Source of the DNA: CAYJAD01 sp964370675
Lineage (GTDB): Bacteria > Desulfobacterota > Desulfovibrionia > Desulfovibrionales > Desulfovibrionaceae
DNA: 64,000 nucleotides
Direction: 5' to 3'
Assembly (NCBI GenBank): GCA_964370675.1
Contig: CAYJKC010000005.1
Coordinates: forward strand, 1-64,000
Position 1 is the first letter of the stretch; each line of letters begins with the position of its first letter. A program made the translations under genes and the position numbers. The notes below the pieces were generated by a model. It was not told the DNA's origin and ran no database searches. It worked only from the letters and a program-made list of their open reading frames with translations. Of the stretch, positions 17,951 through 26,595 are shown piece after piece.

Positions 17951-19165
17951 TTATCTATTGCAATTTTTTGTAAACAAATGACCCATTTTATCTTTTTTGG
18001 TATTTAGGTATGCTGCATTGTCTGGGCAAGCATCCATTTCAATGGAAACACGTTCAACAATTTCAATGCCATAACCTTCAATACCCACAATTTTTTTAGG
18101 ATTATTGGTTAGCATGCGCATTTTGCGAATGCCTAAATCCACAAGAATTTGCGCCCCTGTGCCATAGTCGCGTAAATCTGGTGCAAAGCCCAATTTTTCA
18201 TTGGCCTCCACCGTGTCATAACCTTCATCTTGCAAGGCATAAGCTTTGATTTTATTAGCAAGACCAATGCCACGCCCTTCTTGACGCATATAGAGCAAAA
18301 CGCCGCAACCTTCTTTAGCAATTTGGCGCAATGCTGCTGAAAGCTGCCCACGACAATCACAACGTAAAGAACCAAGCGCATCACCGGTTAAGCATTCACT
18401 ATGCACTCGCACTAACACGTTTTGCTGGTCAGTAAATTCACCCTTCACTAAGGCAAGGTGCGTACCATTTTCCATAGCATTTTCATAAGCAAAGACTTGA
18501 AAATCTCCAAACATAGTAGGTAAATGTGCCTCAGCTACTCTTTGTACAGAAACTTGTCCACGCTGCATGCGATAGCGTATAAGATCTTTTACAGCAGCAA
18601 TCTTTAAGTTATGCTCGGCTGCAAAAACCTCTAATTCGGGCAAGCGTGCCATTTCACCATCATCATTCATAATTTCACAAATAACTGCCGCATCCTTGCA
18701 TCCAGCAAGGCGCGCTAAGTCAACACTGCCCTCAGTTTGCCCAGCACGAACCAATACCCCACCAGGGCGCGCACGCAAGGGGAAAATATGCCCCGGAGTC
18801 ACTATATCTTCTTGGCGTACATCATCAGCAACAGCGGTTAAAATAGTGGTTGCTCTATCTTTAGCAGAAATACCGGTGGTAACACCGTGGCGAGCTTCAA
18901 TAGATATGGTAAAATTTGTGCCAAATTTTGAGCCATTGCGTTGAGTCATAAGGTCAAGCCCAAGAGCATCGCAACGCTCAGCACTAAGCGGTAAGCAAAT
19001 GAGACCGCGCCCATATTTTGCCATAAAATTAATTATTTCTGGTGTAACATGCTCAGCGGCAATGGTTAAATCGCCTTCATTTTCACGGTCTTCATCATCC
19101 ACAAGGATAATCATTTTGCCTTGGCGTATCTCTTCTAAGGCTTCTTCTATGGTACAAAGTGGCAT
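17951..19165 (-). CDS. ribBA: Bifunctional DHBP synthase / GTP cyclohydrolase II
   Basis: 404 residues. The N-terminal 200 residues are 3,4-dihydroxy-2-butanone-4-phosphate synthase (DDEDRENEGDL, the acidic metal loop, and TPGHIFPLRA). The C-terminal half is GTP cyclohydrolase II with the zinc Cys set (CLTGDALGSLRCDC) and the GTP site (RQEGRGIGLANK). It supplies both precursors of riboflavin. Both catalytic centres appear intact, so this is not one of the RibBA proteins with a dead domain. It lies 24 nt downstream of ribE. Confidence 0.97.
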   Translation of the reverse strand: MPLCTIEEALEEIRQGKMIILVDDEDRENEGDLTIAAEHVTPEIINFMAKYGRGLICLPLSAERCDALGLDLMTQRNGSKFGTNFTISIEARHGVTTGISAKDRATTILTAVADDVRQEDIVTPGHIFPLRARPGGVLVRAGQTEGSVDLARLAGCKDAAVICEIMNDDGEMARLPELEVFAAEHNLKIAAVKDLIRYRMQRGQVSVQRVAEAHLPTMFGDFQVFAYENAMENGTHLALVKGEFTDQQNVLVRVHSECLTGDALGSLRCDCRGQLSAALRQIAKEGCGVLLYMRQEGRGIGLANKIKAYALQDEGYDTVEANEKLGFAPDLRDYGTGAQILVDLGIRKMRMLTNNPKKIVGIEGYGIEIVERVSIEMDACPDNAAYLNTKKDKMGHLFTKNCNR

Positions 19166-19189
19166 ATTTTTTCCTTTAATATATTATAT

Positions 19190-19840
19190 TTATATAAATC
19201 CATTTTCGGCTAGTAATTGTAAACTAACCTTACTTTGAGTGCGCTCTGCTTGCCAGGGCAAAAGTAGATGCCGAACATATTTTCCTATAATATCTGTTTC
19301 CAAATTTACAAGGCTCCCCACTTGCCATTGTTTAACAGTGGTGCTCTCCCATGTTTCTGGTATAATATTAACTTCAAGAAAGTTTTGTTCGCAATTATTA
19401 ATAGTCAAACTAATGCCATCAAGAGTAACAGAACCCTTTTTAATGACTTCAGGAGCAAAGCTTTGCTCAAAGTTTAAGCGTATACAACGTGACTCACCCA
19501 CATTAGTAATACTGACTACTTTAGCTAGCGCATCTACATGACCACTAACAATATGTCCACCCAAACGCTGCCCAAGGGCTAAAGCTCGCTCTAAGTTGAC
19601 AATACTTCCCTGACTTAAGCTACCAAGATTAGTATGTGCTATAGTTTCTGCAGAGGCATAAGCAAAAAAAGTATTATTTTTACCACTCTCCACCGTCAAA
19701 CAAACACCATTCACAGCAATAGATTCACCAATTTCTATATTATTTAAAGCAAAGAGAGCTTGAATGGACAAACGTGTTTCTTGACCACTTTTATGCACTG
19801 AGCAAACTTGACCTTGCCCATTAATAATCCCTGTGAACAT
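19190..19840 (-). CDS. ribE: Riboflavin synthase alpha chain
   Basis: 216 residues. Dismutates two lumazines to riboflavin. Two tandem lumazine-binding barrels are visible: the first starts MFTGIINGQGQV and contains IAVNGVCLTVE; the second begins GHVDALAKV and contains VTLDGISLTIN. The ATG overlaps the ribD stop (TAATG), which points to translational coupling. The C-terminus, after the second barrel, is slightly extended. Confidence 0.96.
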   Translation of the reverse strand: MFTGIINGQGQVCSVHKSGQETRLSIQALFALNNIEIGESIAVNGVCLTVESGKNNTFFAYASAETIAHTNLGSLSQGSIVNLERALALGQRLGGHIVSGHVDALAKVVSITNVGESRCIRLNFEQSFAPEVIKKGSVTLDGISLTINNCEQNFLEVNIIPETWESTTVKQWQVGSLVNLETDIIGKYVRHLLLPWQAERTQSKVSLQLLAENGFI

Positions 19841-20976
19841 TATTTAGGTCTCAATGTAATGTGCATATCTTGGTCGCACAAATTATAACTGGTAATGCGT
19901 AGTCTAAGGGCTTCATCCATATTTAAGGGGCTTCGTCCATCAAAAATTGGCGCAGCTTCATTATCACCAAGCACACTGGGATTTAAATGCAAGTGAAATT
20001 CATCAATGAGTCCTTGCTCTAAAAAACTAAGCGCAAGCTTGCCCCCACCTTCACACAAAGCATAGTTGCAATCTAACTCCGAACGCAAACGTGCAAGCAA
20101 AGATTTAAGTGATGGCAAAGGTTTTGTTGGTGAGCTAGAATTTTCAGACCACACCCGAACCCCCATTTGTTCAAGTGCCTTAGCCCTTGGCGATGCGGCA
20201 CCAGCAGGAGAAGTAAAGAAAATTGTTTGTGTTGGACGATTTTTAAGCAAATAATTATCCAAATTAGCTTCAGGCAAACGTGAGGTAACAACACAAGCCA
20301 AGGGTTGTGGAGTATCTTCTGGGGCCTCACGTACAGTAAGACGTGGGTTATCGCTTCGAAAAGTTCCACCACCAACAATAATTACACCACCACAACGGGC
20401 AATATTAGCGCGTAATTGTTGCAACCGTTGACGTGACTGCTCGCAACTTATCCACTGTGAATGTCCACTACGCGTAGCAATGCGCCCATCAATGGTGCTT
20501 GCCATTTTAAGCATTACATAGGGGCGGATACCTTCTCTATGCACTATAAAATCTGCCACAAGGTCACGACAAAGCTCTTCTTCAACACCAAGGGTTACTT
20601 CAATGCCTTTACTCTGTAGAAATTCTATGCCACCTGAAGCTATGGGGTTAGGGTCGCGAGTACCAATAGCCACACGCTTAATACCTGCTTGTACAATGGC
20701 TTCTGTGCAAGGAGGAGTTTTGCCATGATGATGGCATGGCTCAAGCGTTACCACCAAGGTGCAATCACTTATATCTACATTATTTTCTTTAGCATTTTGC
20801 AAACATTCAATTTCTGCATGCGCACCACCATATTGCTTGTGCCACCCTTCAGCTACTATACATGTATCCTTAACTAAAACCGCTCCTACCATGGGATTAG
20901 GAAAGACAGCATATCTGGATTTTTGCGCTAAATATATGGCTCGGCGCATATGTGAAGAAAATAATTCTATACTCAT
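19840..20976 (-). CDS. ribD: Bifunctional riboflavin biosynthesis deaminase/reductase
   Basis: 378 residues. The N-terminal deaminase has the zinc motifs HAEIECL and PCHHHGKTPPC; the C-terminal reductase begins near 150 (RPYVMLKMASTIDGRIA). It performs the second and third steps of the pyrimidine branch of riboflavin synthesis. The start overlaps the comEB stop as ATGA and the stop overlaps ribE. The reductase has the usual GGGTFRSDNPRLTVR and CEGGGKLALSFLEQG segments. Confidence 0.97.
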   Translation of the reverse strand: MSIELFSSHMRRAIYLAQKSRYAVFPNPMVGAVLVKDTCIVAEGWHKQYGGAHAEIECLQNAKENNVDISDCTLVVTLEPCHHHGKTPPCTEAIVQAGIKRVAIGTRDPNPIASGGIEFLQSKGIEVTLGVEEELCRDLVADFIVHREGIRPYVMLKMASTIDGRIATRSGHSQWISCEQSRQRLQQLRANIARCGGVIIVGGGTFRSDNPRLTVREAPEDTPQPLACVVTSRLPEANLDNYLLKNRPTQTIFFTSPAGAASPRAKALEQMGVRVWSENSSSPTKPLPSLKSLLARLRSELDCNYALCEGGGKLALSFLEQGLIDEFHLHLNPSVLGDNEAAPIFDGRSPLNMDEALRLRITSYNLCDQDMHITLRPK

Positions 20977-21440
20977 GCTATTTGTCCTCCATGAGGATGC
21001 GGCACTTGATGCAAACTAACACCTGCTTCTGCCAGCAATTCCAGTGCTAATTCGTCAGGATAATGCTCCACATAAAAAATTTGGCGCACACCACAATTGA
21101 TTAGCATCTTGCTACATTGCACACAAGGAAGGGTTGTACAATAAATCTCAGAACCTCCAAGATTAGAACCATGCACCGCAGCTTGAATAATAACATTTTG
21201 TTCTGCATGAAGACCACGGCATATTTCGTGGCGCTGACCAGAAGGTATACCCAATTTCTGGCGTAAACAACCAACATCAAGACAGTGCGCAACGCCTGCA
21301 GGAACCCCATTATAACCTGTGGCTAAAATATGCTTATCCTTAACGGCAATAGCGCCCACTTTACGCCTACTACAAGTGCTACGCTCTGCCACCATATAGG
21401 TAATGCGCATAAAATATTCAGGCCATGGCAATCTGTCCAT
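20973..21440 (-). CDS. comEB: Deoxycytidylate deaminase family protein
   Basis: 155 residues from the ATG at 21440, which sits 7 nt after a GGAGGGG ribosome site; the ATG at 21446 is only 1 nt from it. Converts dCMP to dUMP for dTTP synthesis. The zinc-binding set is Cys24 with the HAEQNVI motif and the PCVQCSKMLI motif. An extra Cys/His-containing insert (GVPAGVAHCLDVGC) is typical of the dCMP deaminase branch. It is the first gene of the rib operon, overlapping ribD by 4 nt. Confidence 0.93.
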   Translation of the reverse strand: MDRLPWPEYFMRITYMVAERSTCSRRKVGAIAVKDKHILATGYNGVPAGVAHCLDVGCLRQKLGIPSGQRHEICRGLHAEQNVIIQAAVHGSNLGGSEIYCTTLPCVQCSKMLINCGVRQIFYVEHYPDELALELLAEAGVSLHQVPHPHGGQIA

Positions 21441-21468
21441 AAGCATACCCCTCCATGTTCAATACAAC

Positions 21469-21497
21469 ATAATACATGCTAAATGTTTTTTTGCCAA
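21469..21497 (-). promoter_or_regulatory. Likely sigma-70 promoter of the comEB-rib operon
   Basis: On the minus strand TTGGCA (21497-21492) and TATTAT (21474-21469) are 17 bp apart. The implied transcription start near 21462 leaves a leader of only about 22 nt, too short for an FMN riboswitch. Confidence 0.6.
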
Positions 21498-21614
21498 GGG
21501 CAGGAAGGGGGTGTTTTTTTGTTAGATTCAAGACTTATTAAAAAATTTATTAAAAAATAGATAATTTGGTTTACTTATTGCGCACTTTTAAGTAGGCAAA
21601 AAAGAGGAGAATTT

Positions 21615-22232
21615 ATGAGCCAAAAATGTGACCCCCTAGCTAATTTAAGGCAAAGAAGCCAATTAGAACGACTTTGTGATTTTATAAATGAAGTAGGAAT
21701 GCTAAGACATACCCCAAGAACTGGGTATCAATTTCTTGGCACCGGCTCTGAAAATGTAGCTGAACACTCTCATCGTGTAGCCGTCATAGGCTTTGCCCTT
21801 GCAAAATTAGCAGGGGCTGACATTGCACGCACAGTTTTTTTATGTCTTTTCCATGACCTTGCTGAAGCACGCACTGGAGATTTTAACTATATCAATAGAA
21901 TATACAACACTGCCAATGCGCGCCTTGCCTTAAGTCATGCCACCGAGGGAACCGGTTTACAAGATGATATTCTTGAATTTTGGGACGATTTAGAAGGCTA
22001 TGCCAGCAAAGAATCTTTAATTGCCCATGATGCAGACCAATTAGACCTTATTTTTAACCTTAGACGTGAAAGTGAAAATGGTAATAAATTTGCCGATAAA
22101 TGGCTAAAAAATGCCTTAGAGCGTGTGCGAACACCAGAAGCTAAAGAATTAGCTCAAATTGCTGCCACAACGCCCACATCTTACTGGTGGTATAATGGTC
22201 CGGATAATGGTTGGTGGGAGCGCAAACCTTAA
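21615..22232 (+). CDS. HD-domain hydrolase (YfbR/HDDC2-like nucleotidase)
   Basis: 205 residues. The metal-dependent HD phosphohydrolase signature is present: an ENVAEHSHRVA helix, the HDLAEARTGD pair and a distal HDADQLDLI Asp. This pattern matches 5'-deoxynucleotidases such as YfbR and HDDC2, which remove phosphate from dNMPs. The C-terminus is unusually rich in Trp (SYWWYNGPDNGWWERKP). A GAGGAG ribosome site is 6 nt upstream. It appears to be a single gene in the gap between the divergent rib operon and the chemoreceptor. Confidence 0.82.
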   Translation: MSQKCDPLANLRQRSQLERLCDFINEVGMLRHTPRTGYQFLGTGSENVAEHSHRVAVIGFALAKLAGADIARTVFLCLFHDLAEARTGDFNYINRIYNTANARLALSHATEGTGLQDDILEFWDDLEGYASKESLIAHDADQLDLIFNLRRESENGNKFADKWLKNALERVRTPEAKELAQIAATTPTSYWWYNGPDNGWWERKP

Positions 22233-22295
22233 TTTTTTTTTGCATAAACCGATTAGTTTTTTCGTTCTATTTATTATTTTTTTGTGAGGTCTTTT

Positions 22296-24416
22296 ATGAA
22301 TATTCGCGGCAAAATTTTATATGCTATGATAGGGGCTGTGGCTTTATCTATTATGGGAATACTTGCCATAGCATGGTATGAAATGAATGTGGTTTTTGTG
22401 GATAACTATAAAAGCAATAGCAAGGCTCAACTTGAACGCATGGATGGTTTTGCACAAAATTTCTTTTCTTCAGCCCGCTCCATGGTAGAGCTCTTAGCCT
22501 CTTCTGATGTAATTAAAAATAATACTGACAGTATCTCAATCTACCTAGACGCAACAGAAGCTATTACACCCAAGGGAGATAGCTTTTATGGAGCTGAGCG
22601 CGAAATTTTTGATACACTTTTACAAGTAAATACATCCTTTCCAGATTACTTATTAGTCTATGTAAGCAATAATGCTGGCGGCATTACTCAAGCTCCGGAT
22701 AGCACCTTAAGCGTTGGATATAACCCAAGTAAGCGCCCTTGGTACTTAGATACAGTTAAGGCTAACAAAACTATTTTAACCGAAGCCTATATCTCTGATA
22801 CAGGTGAAGCCGTTTTTACCGTGGCTACACCTATAAAAGATGATTCTCGACAAACACGTGGTGTTGCTGCCATTGATATTTCACTTACTACCCTAACAGA
22901 AGAAACTGGCTCGGTTCAAGTTGGCTCCACAGGCTATGTATTTCTTGTGGATAGCCTTAATCAAGTAGTTAGTGACCCCAAAAATTCTGGTAGTAATATA
23001 CCAGAAAATGAACGCTGGCTTGGTAAGCCTATTAAGGATTTACCAGCAAGCGCATCTACTGCTTTGCAACAATTACGCGACCTAAAAAATGGCTATAAAG
23101 AAGTAAATATTAATGACACCACATGGCTTGCATACATCATAACAACCCCAAGTAATTGGAGTATTATTATGTTGCAAGAACGTGACGAAGTTTTTGCCGG
23201 TGCCATGAGTGTGACAATAACTATTGCACTTGTAGGCGTTGTCATTGGTATTATTATGTTAATAGTGGCTTGGGCCGTTGCAAACTCCATTGCTACACCC
23301 ATTGTAAGACTTGCCAATGCATCGCATGCTGTTGCAGAAGGTGATTTAAATGCCATACCCCAAGATGGAAAAGCCTTCACAGGTGAAATTGGCTTATTAC
23401 ATCAAAGTTTAGTAAGTATGGTCAGCAAATTGGTGGACCTTATTGAAACTGCCAATAGTAAGATAAAAGAAGCCGAAAGTTCGCTTCAAGAAGCTCAAAA
23501 AGCCAGTGTGGTAGCTGAAACTGCAAAAAAAGAAGCAGAAATTGCCCGCAGTGAGGGAGCGCAATCCATTGCAAATCAAATCAGTGTTATTATTGAAGAC
23601 TTAACGAGCTCTGTAAGATTACTTGCCACTGCAACAGCTGAGGCTGGTAACCAAACCAAGGAACAACAAGATCGTGTGGGAGATACAGCTAAGGCCATTT
23701 ATCAAATGGGCGAGACTGTAGCCGACGTTACAAGCAGTACCTCGCGCACAGCAAGCATTGCTGAAGATTCGCGCCAGGAAGTTCAAAATGGTAAAGTACT
23801 AGTTATTGATTTAGTTAATAGTATGCATGAAGTTGAAAATAAGGCGCAAGGCATGCAGCAAAGCTTATCCACCTTAAAATCACAAGCCGTTGATATCGGT
23901 CAAATAATGAATATTATTAGTGATATAGCAGACCAAACCAACTTGCTTGCGCTAAATGCTGCCATAGAAGCTGCACGTGCTGGAGAAGCTGGACGCGGCT
24001 TTGCTGTAGTTGCCGACGAAGTTCGTAAATTGGCAGAAAAAACAATGGAAGCCACCAAGCAGGTAGAAACAACCGTTTCTACCATTCAACGCGGTGTTGA
24101 CGAAAATATGGAGAACATCGAACAAACTGTTCATTATATTGGTGAGTCCACAGCTGCTGCCAAAAATGCTCAAACTTCACTTACCCAAATTGAAAGCATG
24201 GTAGAAAATACTGCCAATGAAACAAGATCAATTGCATCTGCTTGCGAAGATCAGTCAGAATTTATTGAAAAAATCAATAATCAAACCGAAGAGTTACGCA
24301 CCCTTACCACAAATGTTGCTGAAAGTGCCAATGCATCATATAGTGCAGTGCAGGGGCTTGAACAATTAGCAAGTGACCTAAGTGCAGTAATGGATAATTT
24401 GCAAACTGATAAATAG
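22296..24416 (+). CDS. Methyl-accepting chemotaxis protein with dCache amino-acid-type sensor
   Basis: 706 residues from the ATG at 22296, which follows a GAGG site by 5-6 nt. TM1 is at about 8-28, then comes a periplasmic dCache_1 domain (about 35-295), TM2 at about 305-328, a HAMP domain (about 330-380), a coiled coil and the MCP signalling hairpin with the tip motif in IADQTNLLALNAAIEAARAG. In the sensor, Tyr142, Arg147, Trp149, Tyr150, Asp152, Tyr165 and Asp194 fall at the spacing known for amino-acid-binding dCache domains such as PctA. No C-terminal CheR-tethering pentapeptide is seen. Inner membrane, probably at the poles with CheA/CheW encoded elsewhere. Confidence 0.93.
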   Translation: MNIRGKILYAMIGAVALSIMGILAIAWYEMNVVFVDNYKSNSKAQLERMDGFAQNFFSSARSMVELLASSDVIKNNTDSISIYLDATEAITPKGDSFYGAEREIFDTLLQVNTSFPDYLLVYVSNNAGGITQAPDSTLSVGYNPSKRPWYLDTVKANKTILTEAYISDTGEAVFTVATPIKDDSRQTRGVAAIDISLTTLTEETGSVQVGSTGYVFLVDSLNQVVSDPKNSGSNIPENERWLGKPIKDLPASASTALQQLRDLKNGYKEVNINDTTWLAYIITTPSNWSIIMLQERDEVFAGAMSVTITIALVGVVIGIIMLIVAWAVANSIATPIVRLANASHAVAEGDLNAIPQDGKAFTGEIGLLHQSLVSMVSKLVDLIETANSKIKEAESSLQEAQKASVVAETAKKEAEIARSEGAQSIANQISVIIEDLTSSVRLLATATAEAGNQTKEQQDRVGDTAKAIYQMGETVADVTSSTSRTASIAEDSRQEVQNGKVLVIDLVNSMHEVENKAQGMQQSLSTLKSQAVDIGQIMNIISDIADQTNLLALNAAIEAARAGEAGRGFAVVADEVRKLAEKTMEATKQVETTVSTIQRGVDENMENIEQTVHYIGESTAAAKNAQTSLTQIESMVENTANETRSIASACEDQSEFIEKINNQTEELRTLTTNVAESANASYSAVQGLEQLASDLSAVMDNLQTDK

Positions 24417-24424
24417 AGATAAAT

Positions 24425-24453
24425 TAAGTATTGCACTTAATACAATACTTAAA
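24425..24453. repeat. Perfect 10-bp inverted repeat before the GNAT-like gene
   Basis: TTAAGTATTG (24425-24434) and CAATACTTAA (24444-24453) flank a 9-nt loop. No T-run follows. The right arm touches the AAAGG ribosome site of the next gene, so the hairpin could affect its translation or be an operator. Confidence 0.6.
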
Positions 24454-24461
24454 GGCAAAAA

Positions 24462-25598
24462 ATGGTAGACTTACAAATTATACCAGTTAGAGGCAAGGCG
24501 CATATGGATATGTTTATGGCCTTGCCTCATGCAATTTATGCTCAAACACCACTTTGGGTTCCACCCATAGCTAAAGATGAGCAAGCCCTCTTAACGCAAG
24601 ATATGCACCCATACTGGGAACAAGCCACAGGACAGCTATTTTTAGCCTTGCGTGCTGGTCGAGCTGTGGGGCGAATTGCTGCAATAATAGATCATAATTA
24701 TAATAATTTTGCTCATGAACGCTGTGGAGCATGGGGATTTTTTGAATGCCATGATGATATGGAGGCTGCACACGCTCTTTTTGAAGTAGTGGCTAAATGG
24801 CATAAAGAGCATGGCATGGACTTTATGCGTGGGCCTCTAAACCCTTCAACCAACTATACTTGCGGCATGTTGGTGCATGGTTTTGAGCTAGCTCCAAGCA
24901 TTATGATGCCTTGGAATTTTGCCTATTATCCAAAATTTGCTGAGCAATGGTACATGCGTAAAGAGCAAGACCTCTTTGCCTATACTTTTGAAAGTAACAA
25001 AGTAAACATACCTTCTTGGCTATATGAACAGGTAGAAGCCACCAAGCAGCGCAATGAATTTACACAGCGCATCTCAAGCAAGGCTACACTAGCTGAAGAT
25101 ATACACACCATGCTGGAAATTTATCAAGAAAGCTGGTCAGATAACTGGGCATTTACACCCATGCCCATAGCTGAAGCAAAGCAACATGTGCATACCCTCA
25201 AAAGTGTTCTTGACCCAAATTTTTTTGTATTATTTTATCATCAAGGTGTTCCAGCTGGGGGCATGTTAGCTTTACCCGATATGAACCCACTACTAAAACG
25301 CTTAAATGGCAAAATTGGACTTAGTGCTCCGTGGCATTTATGGAAGTCTCAAAAGGATTTACGCGCGCACTATCGCTTATTATTATTTGGCATAAAAAAA
25401 GAATACCGCCTCATGGGTTTACCCCTTTTAGTGCTTGATTTTATGCTAAACAAGCTTAAAACTAATCCAGAGATACAAAGTGTTGAAGGATCTTGGTCTT
25501 TAGAAGAAAATGTGGCAATTAATGATTTAATTGAAGACTTTGGCGGAATTTTAACCAAGAGATATCGCATTTACAGGCAAGAGCTTGATAGCATATGA
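24462..25598 (+). CDS. GNAT-like acetyltransferase family protein of unknown substrate
   Basis: 378 residues. The N-terminal half has a GNAT-type strand/helix pattern (LFLALRAGRAVGRIAAIIDH), and a second GNAT-like half ends with a fold typical of dual-domain acetyltransferases found in many bacteria as conserved hypotheticals. Key features include MRGPLNPSTNYTCGMLVHGF and MPWNFAYYP. Cytoplasmic; no signal or membrane segment is seen. It is the first gene of a coupled set, overlapping the epimerase gene by 4 nt (ATGA), and sugar-nucleotide genes follow. The context suggests glycan or surface metabolism, but the substrate is unknown. Confidence 0.65.
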   Translation: MVDLQIIPVRGKAHMDMFMALPHAIYAQTPLWVPPIAKDEQALLTQDMHPYWEQATGQLFLALRAGRAVGRIAAIIDHNYNNFAHERCGAWGFFECHDDMEAAHALFEVVAKWHKEHGMDFMRGPLNPSTNYTCGMLVHGFELAPSIMMPWNFAYYPKFAEQWYMRKEQDLFAYTFESNKVNIPSWLYEQVEATKQRNEFTQRISSKATLAEDIHTMLEIYQESWSDNWAFTPMPIAEAKQHVHTLKSVLDPNFFVLFYHQGVPAGGMLALPDMNPLLKRLNGKIGLSAPWHLWKSQKDLRAHYRLLLFGIKKEYRLMGLPLLVLDFMLNKLKTNPEIQSVEGSWSLEENVAINDLIEDFGGILTKRYRIYRQELDSI

Positions 25599-26584
25599 CA
25601 CACACTAAAAAAATTCTTATTACAGGTGCCACTGGCTTTGTGGGTCAGCATTTACTTCGCAACATCAATCAAGATCAATTTACAATTTCTTGTCTGGTGC
25701 GTAAAAGCTCTAATACAGCAAAATTGCCAAAGCAGGTGCAAATTTTTGAAGCAGACTTACACAGCGGTGAAGGACTTGACCAAGCCCTAGCCGAACAAGA
25801 CATAATTATACATTTAGCATCATTACTTTTTGGACTTGGCTGGCAAGACTATCTACAAGCTAATATTTGTGCCTCTGAAGTTTTTGGCACAGCCATTGCT
25901 CGCCACAAAAATATTCAGCGCGTAGTTTTTGTATCTTCCCTAGCTGCCAGCGGTCCTTGCGCTAAATCTCCTGGTGTAAGCGATACAAATTTAGCAAAGC
26001 CAGTTTCTGCCTATGGTTGGTCCAAATATATGTCCGAACAAGTGCTGTTTAAGCATTGCGGACAAAAGCTAGTGGTACTTCGCCCCCCCATCATTTATGG
26101 TTCTGGTGATCAAGGTTTATTGTCCTATTTTAAAGCTGCCCAAAAAGGTCTTATTGTTACGCCTGGTTTTAGGCGTACATTCCCCATTTCCATTATTCAT
26201 GCCAAAGATATGGCAGCCGTGATTGAATGTGCATTACATCCTGCAGCTCATGGTATCTATCACTGTAATGATGGTGCTGAGCACAGCATGCAAAGCCTTG
26301 GGCTTGGCATAGCCAAGGCTCTTGGGCGCAATGCCAAGTGCATTGGTTTGCCACTACCCATAATGGGGCTTAGCGCAAGTATTATGAGCATTGGCGCAAA
26401 ACTATTAAAGCCTTTTAATGTGCGCCCCCCTTCTTGGAATAGAGATAAATTTCGCGAAGCTCGTACTGAAGGATGGCTTTGCCAAGGCACACGCATAGCC
26501 GAACTAGGCTTTAAGCCTAGTATGAACCTTGAGCAAGGTTTATACGAAGCCATAACAGGGTATAAAGAACAAGGTTGGTTATAA
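25595..26584 (+). CDS. NAD-dependent epimerase/dehydratase (extended SDR)
   Basis: 329 residues. The Rossmann motif GATGFVGQHL is at residues 12-21, the Asp of FEADL binds the adenine, and the catalytic Ser of SSLA and the YGWSK motif (Tyr/Lys) are near 120-150. This is the architecture of nucleotide-sugar epimerases and dihydroflavonol-reductase-like SDRs; the substrate cannot be fixed. The start overlaps the upstream gene as ATGA. It precedes a phosphomannomutase gene by 11 nt, which favours a nucleotide-sugar role. Confidence 0.82.
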   Translation: MTHTKKILITGATGFVGQHLLRNINQDQFTISCLVRKSSNTAKLPKQVQIFEADLHSGEGLDQALAEQDIIIHLASLLFGLGWQDYLQANICASEVFGTAIARHKNIQRVVFVSSLAASGPCAKSPGVSDTNLAKPVSAYGWSKYMSEQVLFKHCGQKLVVLRPPIIYGSGDQGLLSYFKAAQKGLIVTPGFRRTFPISIIHAKDMAAVIECALHPAAHGIYHCNDGAEHSMQSLGLGIAKALGRNAKCIGLPLPIMGLSASIMSIGAKLLKPFNVRPPSWNRDKFREARTEGWLCQGTRIAELGFKPSMNLEQGLYEAITGYKEQGWL

Positions 26585-26595
26585 AAGGATTTTCT

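Noticed and set aside
21441..21614. FMN riboswitch upstream of the rib operon
   Set aside because: No AGGGGCAGGGT-type conserved segments are found and the predicted leader is about 22 nt.
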